Assembly (NCBI RefSeq): GCF_001642995.1
Contig: NZ_LOHS01000052.1
Location: 1 to 64,000, forward strand
Direction of reading: 5' to 3'
DNA: 64,000 bases
Source of the DNA: Streptomyces jeddahensis
GTDB taxonomy: Bacteria; Actinomycetota; Actinomycetes; Streptomycetales; Streptomycetaceae
Shown: positions 1 to 7,174 of the stretch, one piece after another
Layout of the letters: each line of letters starts with the position of its first letter
How positions within the stretch are numbered: position 1 is the first letter of the stretch
The notes under the pieces: generated by a model
Database searches by the model: none
What the model was told of the DNA's origin: nothing
What the model saw: only the letters and a program-made list of their open reading frames with translations
Made by a program: the position numbers and the translations under genes

Positions 1-382
1 TTTGTACTCACCCGAGAGACTCTCTCAGGCTTTCCTCCGGGCGCTTCCCTTCGGTCTTGCGTTTCCGACTCTATCAGATCTTTCCGATCCGATTTCCTCG
101 GTGCTTTCCAGGTTCTCGCTTTCGCGTTTCCCTTTCCGGCGGTTCCGACTCTATCAGATCCTTTCGGGCCTGATTCCCAGTCAGAGTGGGCTGTCTTTCC
201 GGCTGTTGGGCCGTTCCGACGTCCCAAACCTTAGCGGATTGTCCCGGCGACTCATAATCGAGCCTTGGAATTGAATTCGGGCGCGCCGAGAACAATCCCG
301 CTGGGAGTTCCTGCTGATGGTTTGGGGTGCCGCGTGAGCGGCGAAAGGTGTTGCCGGAGAACCGTTACCTCTCCTGGCAACC
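1..382 (-). promoter_or_regulatory. Leader (5' external transcribed spacer) of an rRNA operon; the 16S gene lies just beyond the left edge
   Basis: Read on the minus strand, this stretch matches the 16S rRNA leader of Streptomyces rrn operons as I remember it: an 18-base block at 143-160 repeated at 63-80, then the GAAGGGAAGCGCCCGGAGGA block (about 52-33) and GTGAGTACAAA ending at the edge. These blocks normally sit about 100-150 nt before 16S rRNA, in the part processed by RNase III and antiterminated. No convincing coding sequence exists here. The open frames on both strands have unstructured composition. The 16S gene itself is not visible, so the assignment rests on leader similarity alone. 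Confidence 0.8.
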
Positions 383-388
383 CGAAGA

Positions 389-417
389 ACTCTACGGATC
401 GCCCAGGGCGATGTCAA
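389..417 (-). promoter_or_regulatory. Vegetative (HrdB-type) promoter driving the rRNA operon leader
   Basis: On the minus strand TTGACA (417-412) and TAGAGT (394-389) are separated by exactly 17 nt, a near-consensus principal-sigma promoter with start expected near 382. It reads into the rRNA leader. Streptomyces rrn operons usually have several tandem promoters. A weaker second candidate, TTATGA-18 nt-TAAGGT, lies nearer the leader between about 258 and 228. Confidence 0.7.
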
Positions 418-490
418 CACTCCCAGACAAGATTTTTTCGGCGCGGCCGGTGAGGGACATCAGTCCAGGTCAGCCCAGGGCCTGACCAGG

Positions 491-1039
491 TCAGTCCAGG
501 TCACTGAGGCGTCCGCCGGCGTCCGGCTGGGCTGCCTCCACGCGCCGAAGGAGACGGGTCAGCACCTCGCCCAGCGTGGTGCGCTCCTCCGCGGAGAGGT
601 CCTGGAGCAGCTCCTCCTCGAAGACCGAGGCGAGCCGCATGGCCTCGAGCCACTTCTCGCGCCCCTCGGCCGTGAGCTCGACGATGACGCGTACCCGGTT
701 GGACTCGTCCCTCTCGCGAGTGACCAGCCCCTCGGCGACCATCCGGTCGATGCGGTGGGTCATCGCGGCAGGCGTGAGGCCGAGTCGCTTGGCGAGGTCT
801 CCGGGACCCATGCGGTACGGGGCGCCGGAGAGGACGAGGGCTTTGAGGACCTCCCACTCGGCGTTGCTGATGCCGAGGGTCGCGGTCTGGCGGCCGTAGG
901 CGACGTTCATACGGCGGTTGAGGCGCCCCAAGGCCGAGACGATCTTTTCCACTTGCGGGTCGAGGTCCTGGAATTCGCGCTGGTAGGCGGCGATCTGCTC
1001 TTCGAGGGTCGGCTCAGAGACGCCGGGGGTATCGCCCAT
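491..1039 (-). CDS. MarR-family winged-helix transcriptional regulator
   Basis: This 182-residue protein is a MarR-type regulator expected to bind DNA as a dimer and release it on ligand binding. The winged helix spans about residues 60-150, with the family signature DLAKRLGLTPAAMTHRIDRM (recognition helix) and the wing VTRERDESNRVRV. The frame stays open up to 1216, but the ATG at 1039 gives normal family length and leaves the intergenic operator outside the gene. It is transcribed divergently from an MFS exporter that begins at 1140, the classic arrangement in which a MarR protein represses the adjacent pump and itself. The inducing ligand cannot be told from sequence. Confidence 0.9.
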   Translation of the reverse strand: MGDTPGVSEPTLEEQIAAYQREFQDLDPQVEKIVSALGRLNRRMNVAYGRQTATLGISNAEWEVLKALVLSGAPYRMGPGDLAKRLGLTPAAMTHRIDRMVAEGLVTRERDESNRVRVIVELTAEGREKWLEAMRLASVFEEELLQDLSAEERTTLGEVLTRLLRRVEAAQPDAGGRLSDLD

Positions 1040-1098
1040 GGTCGGCAGTATCGCATGATCTCGCTTGGCATCGAAGTCCTTCAGCCTGTACTGTTTAT

Positions 1099-1119
1099 CT
1101 TCGAAATTTAGGTTCGAAG
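1099..1119. promoter_or_regulatory. Probable MarR operator: inverted repeat between the divergent marR and MFS genes
   Basis: CTTCGAA (1099-1105), 7 nt, TTCGAAG (1113-1119) is a perfect inverted repeat in the 100-nt gap between the divergent starts at 1039 and 1140. TTCGAA-type half sites in this position are typical MarR operators, so this is the likely autoregulatory and pump-controlling site. Binding by this protein is inferred. Confidence 0.65.
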
Positions 1120-1139
1120 TCTTGAGAGTTGAGGGGAAA

Positions 1140-2438
1140 GTGACCAGGGCTACGGGTGCAGCGATGCGCCGGATCCAGATCGGCAGCGCGCTGAGCGCGT
1201 TCGGCGTCGGCTTCACCGTTCCGTTCCTTTACGTCTATGTGGCGCAGGTGCGGGGCCTGGGAGCCAGTACGGCGGGCGTCGTGCTCGCCGCTTTCGCCGT
1301 CGCCGCTCTGGTCGTCCTGCCCGTCACCGGTCGCGCCCTCGACCGGCGTGGGCCGCTTCCGGTGCTGGTCGGCGCCTCGCTGATCGCTTCCGTAGGCGCT
1401 CTGGCGCTCGGCTTCGCGCGTGGAGAGGTGGCGGCGATCGTGTCGGCCGCGGTGCTCGGCGCGGGCACCGCGGTGATGCAGCCGGCGCTCGCGACCCTGA
1501 TCGTGGCGTGCGCGGAGACGGGCGCGCGCACGCGTGCCTTCGCCATGCAGTTCTTCCTGCAGAACCTGGGGCTTGGCATCGGCGGACTGATCGGAGGCCA
1601 GATCGTCGACGAGCACCGGCCTGGCAGTTTCACTCTGCTGTTCTCGATCGAGGCCGTGATGTTCCTGGTGCTGGCCGCGATCGCTGCCACGGTTCGGATG
1701 CCGCAGACGTCGGCGCTCCGCGGTGCCGTGCCGCGGGAGGAGTCCGCGGTCGGCGGGAACGGCGTGCGGGCGCTGCTGCGGCATCGGGCGATGGTGCAGC
1801 TGTGTGTACTCGGGTTCGTACTGTTCTTCGCCTGCTACGGACAGTTCGAGTCGGGCCTGTCCGCGTACGGCGTGGAGGCCGCGGGGATCTCGGCGTCAAC
1901 GCTGGGGATCGCGCTGGCGGCGAACACGGCGGTGATCGTGGTCGCGCAGTTCGCGGTGCTGAAGTTCGTCGAACGGCGCAGGCGGTCCCGCGTGATCGCG
2001 TCCGTGGGGATTCTGTGGGCGGTCGCGTGGGCGTTCGCCGGTTATGCGGGGCTCGGGCACGTCGGGCAGGCCATGGCGACGGCCGCGTTCGTCTCGACGT
2101 ACGCCCTGTTCGGGCTGGGTGAGGCGATGCTGTCGCCGACCCTCGCGCCGTTGGTGGCGGATCTGGCGCCGACGGGCATGGTGGGGCAGTACAACTCCGC
2201 GTTCGCCCTGGTGAAGCAGCTGGCGCTGGCGGTCGGTCCGGCCGTGGGCGGTCCGATGGGGGCTTCGCTGCATGCGCCGTACATCGTGACGTTCCTGCTC
2301 TTCTCGCTCGGCATCACGGTGCTGGCGCTGCGGCTGGGCCGCCGGCTCACCGCGGTGCAGGACCAGCCGTCGCTGACCAGGGGCCGCGTGGTGGCGCAGG
2401 GCGGTGCTCCGGCCGAGCCGGTGCCGTCCGGCGCCTGA
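1140..2438 (+). CDS. Major facilitator superfamily (MFS) drug-efflux-type transporter
   Basis: The 432-residue integral membrane protein has about 12 hydrophobic segments and the MFS loop motif between segments 2 and 3, seen as GRALDRRGPLPVLVG (about residues 66-80). It probably exports small molecules in exchange for protons from the cytoplasmic membrane. The GTG at 1140 is preferred because GAGGGG lies 4-9 nt upstream and the Arg-rich cytoplasmic N-terminus follows. An ATG at 1065 would run through the operator. The C-terminal tail (last 25 residues or so) is polar. Its partner is the divergent MarR gene. Substrate is unknown. Confidence 0.9.
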   Translation: MTRATGAAMRRIQIGSALSAFGVGFTVPFLYVYVAQVRGLGASTAGVVLAAFAVAALVVLPVTGRALDRRGPLPVLVGASLIASVGALALGFARGEVAAIVSAAVLGAGTAVMQPALATLIVACAETGARTRAFAMQFFLQNLGLGIGGLIGGQIVDEHRPGSFTLLFSIEAVMFLVLAAIAATVRMPQTSALRGAVPREESAVGGNGVRALLRHRAMVQLCVLGFVLFFACYGQFESGLSAYGVEAAGISASTLGIALAANTAVIVVAQFAVLKFVERRRRSRVIASVGILWAVAWAFAGYAGLGHVGQAMATAAFVSTYALFGLGEAMLSPTLAPLVADLAPTGMVGQYNSAFALVKQLALAVGPAVGGPMGASLHAPYIVTFLLFSLGITVLALRLGRRLTAVQDQPSLTRGRVVAQGGAPAEPVPSGA

Positions 2439-2488
2439 CGGGATTCCCGCTGTACGCGGGTGTGGCGGTGAACCGGACGGCGCGGAGC

Positions 2489-4153
2489 CTACGTGGCGCC
2501 GGGCAGGGCGAACTCGCACCACACCGCCTTGCCGCCCCCGGGCGTGCGGCGCGAGCCCCAGTTGGAGGCGATCGTGGCGACGATGGAGATGCCGCGGCCC
2601 GTCTCGTCTGCGGGCTCGGCGCGGCGGCGGCGCGGCAGATGGTCGTTGCCGTCGGTCACCTCGATGATCAGGCGGCGATCGGTGCGGCGCAGCCGCAGAC
2701 GCATCGGCGGGGTGCCGTGCTGGAGCGAGTTGGCGACGAGTTCGCTGGCGGCCAGGACGCCCAGGTCGTGCAGTTCGGGCGGGAAGCGCCAGCTGGTGAG
2801 GACGCCGGAAGCGAAGGCACGCGCGCGTGGGGCGGCTTCCACGCCGCCGAGCAGTTCGAGCGCGGCATTGCGGAAGAGCTCCTCGTCCGGGCCGCTGCGC
2901 GCGGGGTGCTGCAGAACGAGTACGGCGACGTCGTCGGCATGGTCCGCGGTGACGCCCGCCGTGCGGATGAGACGGTCGCAGACGACCTGGGGAGTACCGG
3001 TCGCTCCGGCGAGTGCGTGTTCGAGGGCGGCCACGCCTTCGTCGATGTCCTCGCCGCGCCGCTCGACGAGGCCGTCGGTGTAGAGCACGGCGGTGGATCC
3101 CGGGCCGAGCGGGACGGAGCCGGAGGCGTGCATCCAGCCGCCCGTGCCGAGCGGAGGACCGGTGGGTTCCTCGGCGCGGTGGATGGTGCCCTTCTCGTCG
3201 CGTACGAGGATCGGGAGATGGCCCGCGGACGCGTACACGAGCCTGCCCTCGTTGGGGTCGTGGACGGCGTATGCGCAGGTGGCGATCTGGTTCGGGTCGA
3301 TCTCGGCGGCGAGGCCGTCGAGGAGCTGCAGGACCTCGTGCGGGGGCAGGTCCAGGCGGGCGTACGCCCGGACCGCCGTGCGCAGCTGGCCCATAACGGC
3401 CGCGGCGCGCACACCGCGGCCCATCACGTCGCCGATCACCAGGGCGGTGCGGCCGCCGCCGAGAGTGATCACGTCGTACCAGTCGCCGCCGACGGCCGCG
3501 TCGGTGCCGCCCGGCTGGTACGTGGCGGCGATGCGCAGGTCGTCGGGCTCCTCCAACTCCTGCGGCAGCAGGGACCTTTGTAGGGTGACGGCGGTCTCGC
3601 GCTGGCGGCGCTCGCTGGCGCGCAGCCGTTCGGCGGCCTCGGCGTGGTCGGTGACGTCGGCGGCGAAGATCAGGACGCCGCCGCCTTCGGGCGTTGCCAG
3701 GGTGTCGACGGGGGTGCAGGTGAACGTGTACGAGCGACCGTCGAGGGCCTTGCGGGACTTGACGGTGCGGGGTCTGGAGCTGCGCAGCACCTGGTCGAGA
3801 AGCGGCAGCAGACCGATCTCGTCGAGCTCGGGGAGGGCCTCGCGCGCGGGTTCGCCGGCAGGGCGGGGGCCGAACGCCGCTGCGTACGCGTCGTTGACGT
3901 AGGCGATGCGGTGCTCCGGGCCGTGGACGAGGGCGACGAGGGCCGGGATGCGGTCGAGGACCTCGCGGACCGGGAGATCGTCCAGGGCCGCCGCGGCCGA
4001 TGCCGCGTCCGTGTCGGTCAGTTGTTCGACGCGGGCCGCGGGAACGGAGCCCCCTCCGTCCGCGGGTGGTACCGCGGAGGCCGTCTCGTCGGCCCGCGCT
4101 GCCGCGCGGCGCTGCGTTCCGGGGAGCCGGGCGCTCCAGCGCGTGAAGTTCAC
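2489..4153 (-). CDS. PAS domain, SpoIIE/PP2C phosphatase and anti-sigma-type ATPase domain protein
   Basis: This 554-residue cytoplasmic signalling protein has three parts: a PAS-like sensor (residues about 70-190, RIAYVNDAYAAAF), a PP2C/SpoIIE serine phosphatase (about 210-420, with GGDWYDV, VIGDVMGRG and YTDGLVERRG carrying the metal-binding Asp residues), and a C-terminal HATPase/RsbW-like domain (about 430-554, ELVANSLQHG and GRGISIVATIASNWG). Streptomyces have many such proteins that act on anti-anti-sigma factors. The GTG at 4153 (VNFTRWSARL) follows a GAGG; the frame remains open to an ATG at 4294. It converges with the MFS gene. The partner sigma system is not adjacent. Confidence 0.85.
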   Translation of the reverse strand: MNFTRWSARLPGTQRRAAARADETASAVPPADGGGSVPAARVEQLTDTDAASAAAALDDLPVREVLDRIPALVALVHGPEHRIAYVNDAYAAAFGPRPAGEPAREALPELDEIGLLPLLDQVLRSSRPRTVKSRKALDGRSYTFTCTPVDTLATPEGGGVLIFAADVTDHAEAAERLRASERRQRETAVTLQRSLLPQELEEPDDLRIAATYQPGGTDAAVGGDWYDVITLGGGRTALVIGDVMGRGVRAAAVMGQLRTAVRAYARLDLPPHEVLQLLDGLAAEIDPNQIATCAYAVHDPNEGRLVYASAGHLPILVRDEKGTIHRAEEPTGPPLGTGGWMHASGSVPLGPGSTAVLYTDGLVERRGEDIDEGVAALEHALAGATGTPQVVCDRLIRTAGVTADHADDVAVLVLQHPARSGPDEELFRNAALELLGGVEAAPRARAFASGVLTSWRFPPELHDLGVLAASELVANSLQHGTPPMRLRLRRTDRRLIIEVTDGNDHLPRRRRAEPADETGRGISIVATIASNWGSRRTPGGGKAVWCEFALPGAT

Positions 4154-4433
4154 CGATTCATGCCTCGTGTCGTCGTCTTCGGCCAGCTCCTGAACGGCCG
4201 GGGGTCCGGACCGCCGCGCAGCCGTGGTCGGCGGCTGCGCACTCCGGACAGATACAGCACTGGGGAAAGCCTCAAGATGTCTTGGTGATGTCAAGGTGAT
4301 GTCGAGTGCGGGCGCAGGAACGGCCGTCCGGCATCGTCATGGTCATGGTCGCGGTCACCATCACGGAACAGTCTGGCCGACGGGACTGACATCCGTCAGA
4401 CGCCGGTCAACTTGCCGGAGTTCCTGCCTCCGT

Positions 4434-5873
4434 TCAGGACGACCCCTTCGGGTTGTCCTGAGGCTTCCCACCGGCCGCGAGTTCGAACTCCGCACGGGGA
4501 TGTTCGAGCGAACCCAGCGACACGATCTCCCGCTTGAAGAGCCCGGACAGGGTCCATTCGGCGAGTACGCGGGCCTTGCGGTTGAAGGTGGGCACCCTGC
4601 TGAGGTGGTAGACGCGGTGCATGAACCAGGCAGGGTAGCCCTTCAGCTTGCGTCCGTAGACATGCGCAACGCCCTTGTGCAACCCCAGTGACGCCACCGA
4701 TCCGGCGTATTTGTGCGCGTACTCCTGGAGGGGCTCGCCGCGCAGTGAGGCGGCGATGTTGTCGCCGAGGACCCTCGCCTGGCGCACCGCGTGCTGGGCG
4801 TTGGGGGCGCACTCCCTGCCCGGCTCGCCGGCGGCGATGTCGGGGACGGCGGCGGCGTCTCCGGCCGCCCACGCGTGCGTGACGCCGTCGATGGTCAGCT
4901 GTGCGGTGCACTTGAGGCGGCCGCGCTCGTTCCGCGGCAGGTCCGTGGCGGCCAGGACCGGGTGCGGCTTGACGCCGGCGGTCCACACGACCGTACGGGT
5001 CGGGAAGCGCGCGCCGTCGCTGAGCACGGCGACCCGGTCCTCGCAGGACTCGAGGCGGGTCTCCAGGCGTACGTCGATGTTGCGGCGGCGCAGCTCACGC
5101 ACGGCGTACTTGCCCATCTCCTCGCCGACTTCGGGGAGGATGCGGTTCGTCGCCTCGACGAGGATCCACTTCATGTCCTCGGGCTTGACGTTGTGGTAGT
5201 ACCGCGCGGTGTAGCGGGCCATGTCCTCGAGCTCGGCGAGGGCCTCCACGCCCGCGTACCCGCCGCCGACGAAGACGAAGGTGAGGGCCGCGTCGCGGAT
5301 CGCCGGGTCGCGGGTCGATGAGGCGATGTCCATCTGTTCGATGACGTGGTTGCGCAGGCCGATGGCCTCCTCGACGGTCTTGAAGCCGATGCCGTGGTCG
5401 GCGAGACCGGGGACCGGGAGGGTGCGCGAGACGGAGCCGGGGGCCAGCACCAGCTCGTCGTACGCGAGGGTGACGCTGCCCGCGCCCTCCTCCTCGCTGG
5501 CGAGCGTGGTGAGGGTCGCGGTGCGCTTGGCGTGGTCGATCGACCGGGCCTCGCCGACGACGACGCGGCAGCCGTCGAGGACGCGGCGCAGCGGCACCAC
5601 GACATGCCGGGGCGAGATGGAGCCCGCGGCCGCCTCGGGCAGGAACGGCTGATACGTCATGTAGGGGTCGGGCGTGACGACGACGATCTCGACCTCGCCC
5701 CGCTGCAACTCGGGTTTCAGCTTCCGCTGCAGACGCAGAGCCGTGTACATCCCGACGTAGCCGCCGCCCACGACGAGAATGCGCGCGCGCTCGGGGGATT
5801 CCGCCTGCCGTGCAGTGGCTGTCGGATGCGGTGTGCCGTCATTGATCGCAGCGTTCACCATCCCATGACGCAC
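4434..5873 (-). CDS. Type II NADH dehydrogenase (NDH-2), FAD-dependent
   Basis: A 479-residue pyridine-nucleotide-disulfide oxidoreductase of the NDH-2 type, which passes electrons from NADH to menaquinone without pumping protons. The FAD-binding dinucleotide fold is at residues about 31-60 (ILVVGGGYVGMYTALRL); the second fold for NADH is at about 190-225 (FVFVGGGYAGVEALAEL); the WAAGDAAAVPD FAD motif sits near 345. The C-terminal part (HRVYHLSRVPTFNRKARVL) is the amphipathic membrane-anchoring region typical of NDH-2. ATG 5873 is used; ATG 5861 or GTG 5858 are possible. It is divergent from atrA and conserved beside it in Streptomyces, to my recollection. Confidence 0.9.
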   Translation of the reverse strand: MRHGMVNAAINDGTPHPTATARQAESPERARILVVGGGYVGMYTALRLQRKLKPELQRGEVEIVVVTPDPYMTYQPFLPEAAAGSISPRHVVVPLRRVLDGCRVVVGEARSIDHAKRTATLTTLASEEEGAGSVTLAYDELVLAPGSVSRTLPVPGLADHGIGFKTVEEAIGLRNHVIEQMDIASSTRDPAIRDAALTFVFVGGGYAGVEALAELEDMARYTARYYHNVKPEDMKWILVEATNRILPEVGEEMGKYAVRELRRRNIDVRLETRLESCEDRVAVLSDGARFPTRTVVWTAGVKPHPVLAATDLPRNERGRLKCTAQLTIDGVTHAWAAGDAAAVPDIAAGEPGRECAPNAQHAVRQARVLGDNIAASLRGEPLQEYAHKYAGSVASLGLHKGVAHVYGRKLKGYPAWFMHRVYHLSRVPTFNRKARVLAEWTLSGLFKREIVSLGSLEHPRAEFELAAGGKPQDNPKGSS

Positions 5874-6237
5874 CCGTCACCGGCGTTTGTCCACAGTCCC
5901 GGCAAATTATGTGACCGGACAGAGCGAGCGGCCATAGTTGGGCGATTTGTCGGACTCTCTGAAAGAAGCGCAGGTCAGCGGATGGGCGCTACGGGGAGCG
6001 CGGGGGTGCAATCGGGGTCGAACCGGTACGTACTCCGATCGTGGTACGCGCCGTGCGGAACGTCCCTCTTCTGAATTGACTCCGGCTCAACTATGTTCGT
6101 GTCTCGTCGGGGTGTGGGGGGATGCTCTCGACGGGCCCGGCCAGTGGGCTCGTGGGACCACGTGTGTTCCTGTGCGCTCCGGCTGCCTATGGCGGGGAGA
6201 GTCTCCGGGGGGAGACGTCATTACCGGGGGAACAAAC
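5874..6237. other. Intergenic region between NDH-2 and atrA (364 bp)
   Basis: The region carries the divergent promoters of the NADH dehydrogenase and atrA genes. A GGGGGAA ribosome-binding site lies just before the atrA ATG. I see no clean -35/-10 pair, no small gene and no strong hairpin. GGTACG/CGTACC-like half sites near 6025-6055 could be operator sequence, but this is speculative. Confidence 0.5.
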
Positions 6238-7053
6238 ATGCATATTCAGGACTCTCATTGGTCGTCCACATCCGCCTTCGCGGCGGCGGGATCGCACGGC
6301 ACGCACGGCACCCATGGGACGCACGACTCGCGCGTCGGTGACGGGCGTGCCGTGGGCGACGGAGGGCGCACGACGCCGCTGCGGGTGGACGCTCAGCGCA
6401 ATCTGGAGCACGTGCTGCGCGCGGCGCGCGAGGTCTTCGGGGAGCTGGGGTACGGCGCGCCGATGGAGGACGTGGCGCGGCGGGCCCGGGTCGGCGTCGG
6501 CACGGTCTACCGGCGGTTCCCCAGCAAGGAGGTCCTGGTCCGGCGCATAGCCGAGGAGGAGACCTCGCGGCTCACCGAGCAGGCCCGTGCGGCGCTCGGC
6601 CAGGAGGACGAGCCGTGGTCGGCGCTGTCGCGCTTCCTTCGTACGTCCGTGGCCTCGGGCGCGGGCCGGCTGCTGCCGCCGCAGGTGCTGCGGGTGGGCG
6701 TCGCAGAGGACGGTACGGGCGCGGGTGCGGCCGGTACCGGGTTCGACGAGACGCGGGTGCCGCAGCAGCGCGCCTCCCAGTCGGCGGGGCCTGAACTGCG
6801 CCTGGTCGGGCAGCGGACGGCGAAGGCCGACGAGCCGGGCGACGCGGGGGCGGCGGAGCTGCTCGAGGTCGTCGGCCGACTGGTGGAGCGGGCGCGTGCG
6901 GCCGGTGAGCTGCGGGCGGACGTCACCGTCGCGGACGTCCTGCTGGTGATAGCCACGGCCGCGCCCGCACTGCCGGACGCGGCCCAGCAGGCGGCGGCGT
7001 CGGCGCGGCTGCTGGACATCCTGCTGGAGGGGCTCAGGTCGCGGCCGGCGTGA
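6238..7053 (+). CDS. atrA: TetR-family transcriptional regulator AtrA
   Basis: The 271-residue protein matches AtrA as I recall it, including MHIQDSHWSS at the start and a TetR helix-turn-helix at about residues 50-95 (MEDVARRARVGVGTVYRRFP). The C-terminal half (residues 100-271) is the ligand and dimer domain. In S. coelicolor AtrA activates actII-ORF4 and other genes; in S. griseus it activates strR. The ATG at 6238 has a GGGGGAA site and follows a 300-nt non-conserved open extension. Residues 20-29 are a short repeat of HGT/GTH caused by a small DNA repeat (6298-6324). The NDH-2 gene is divergent, which fits the known neighbourhood. Confidence 0.87.
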   Translation: MHIQDSHWSSTSAFAAAGSHGTHGTHGTHDSRVGDGRAVGDGGRTTPLRVDAQRNLEHVLRAAREVFGELGYGAPMEDVARRARVGVGTVYRRFPSKEVLVRRIAEEETSRLTEQARAALGQEDEPWSALSRFLRTSVASGAGRLLPPQVLRVGVAEDGTGAGAAGTGFDETRVPQQRASQSAGPELRLVGQRTAKADEPGDAGAAELLEVVGRLVERARAAGELRADVTVADVLLVIATAAPALPDAAQQAAASARLLDILLEGLRSRPA

Positions 7054-7174
7054 CGCCGGGGAGGCCGTCGCCGACGCGGGCCGCGCGGACCAGCTCGTCC
7101 GGCGGGGGTTGCGGCGGGATCGGCGAGTCACGGCGGGATCGAGCGTCAGGGCGGGATCGGGGGACACGGCCGGC

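Noticed and set aside
2..274. 90-residue open frame at the left edge
   Set aside because: It is antisense to the rRNA leader, is Ser/Leu/Arg low complexity, and has no ribosome-binding site.
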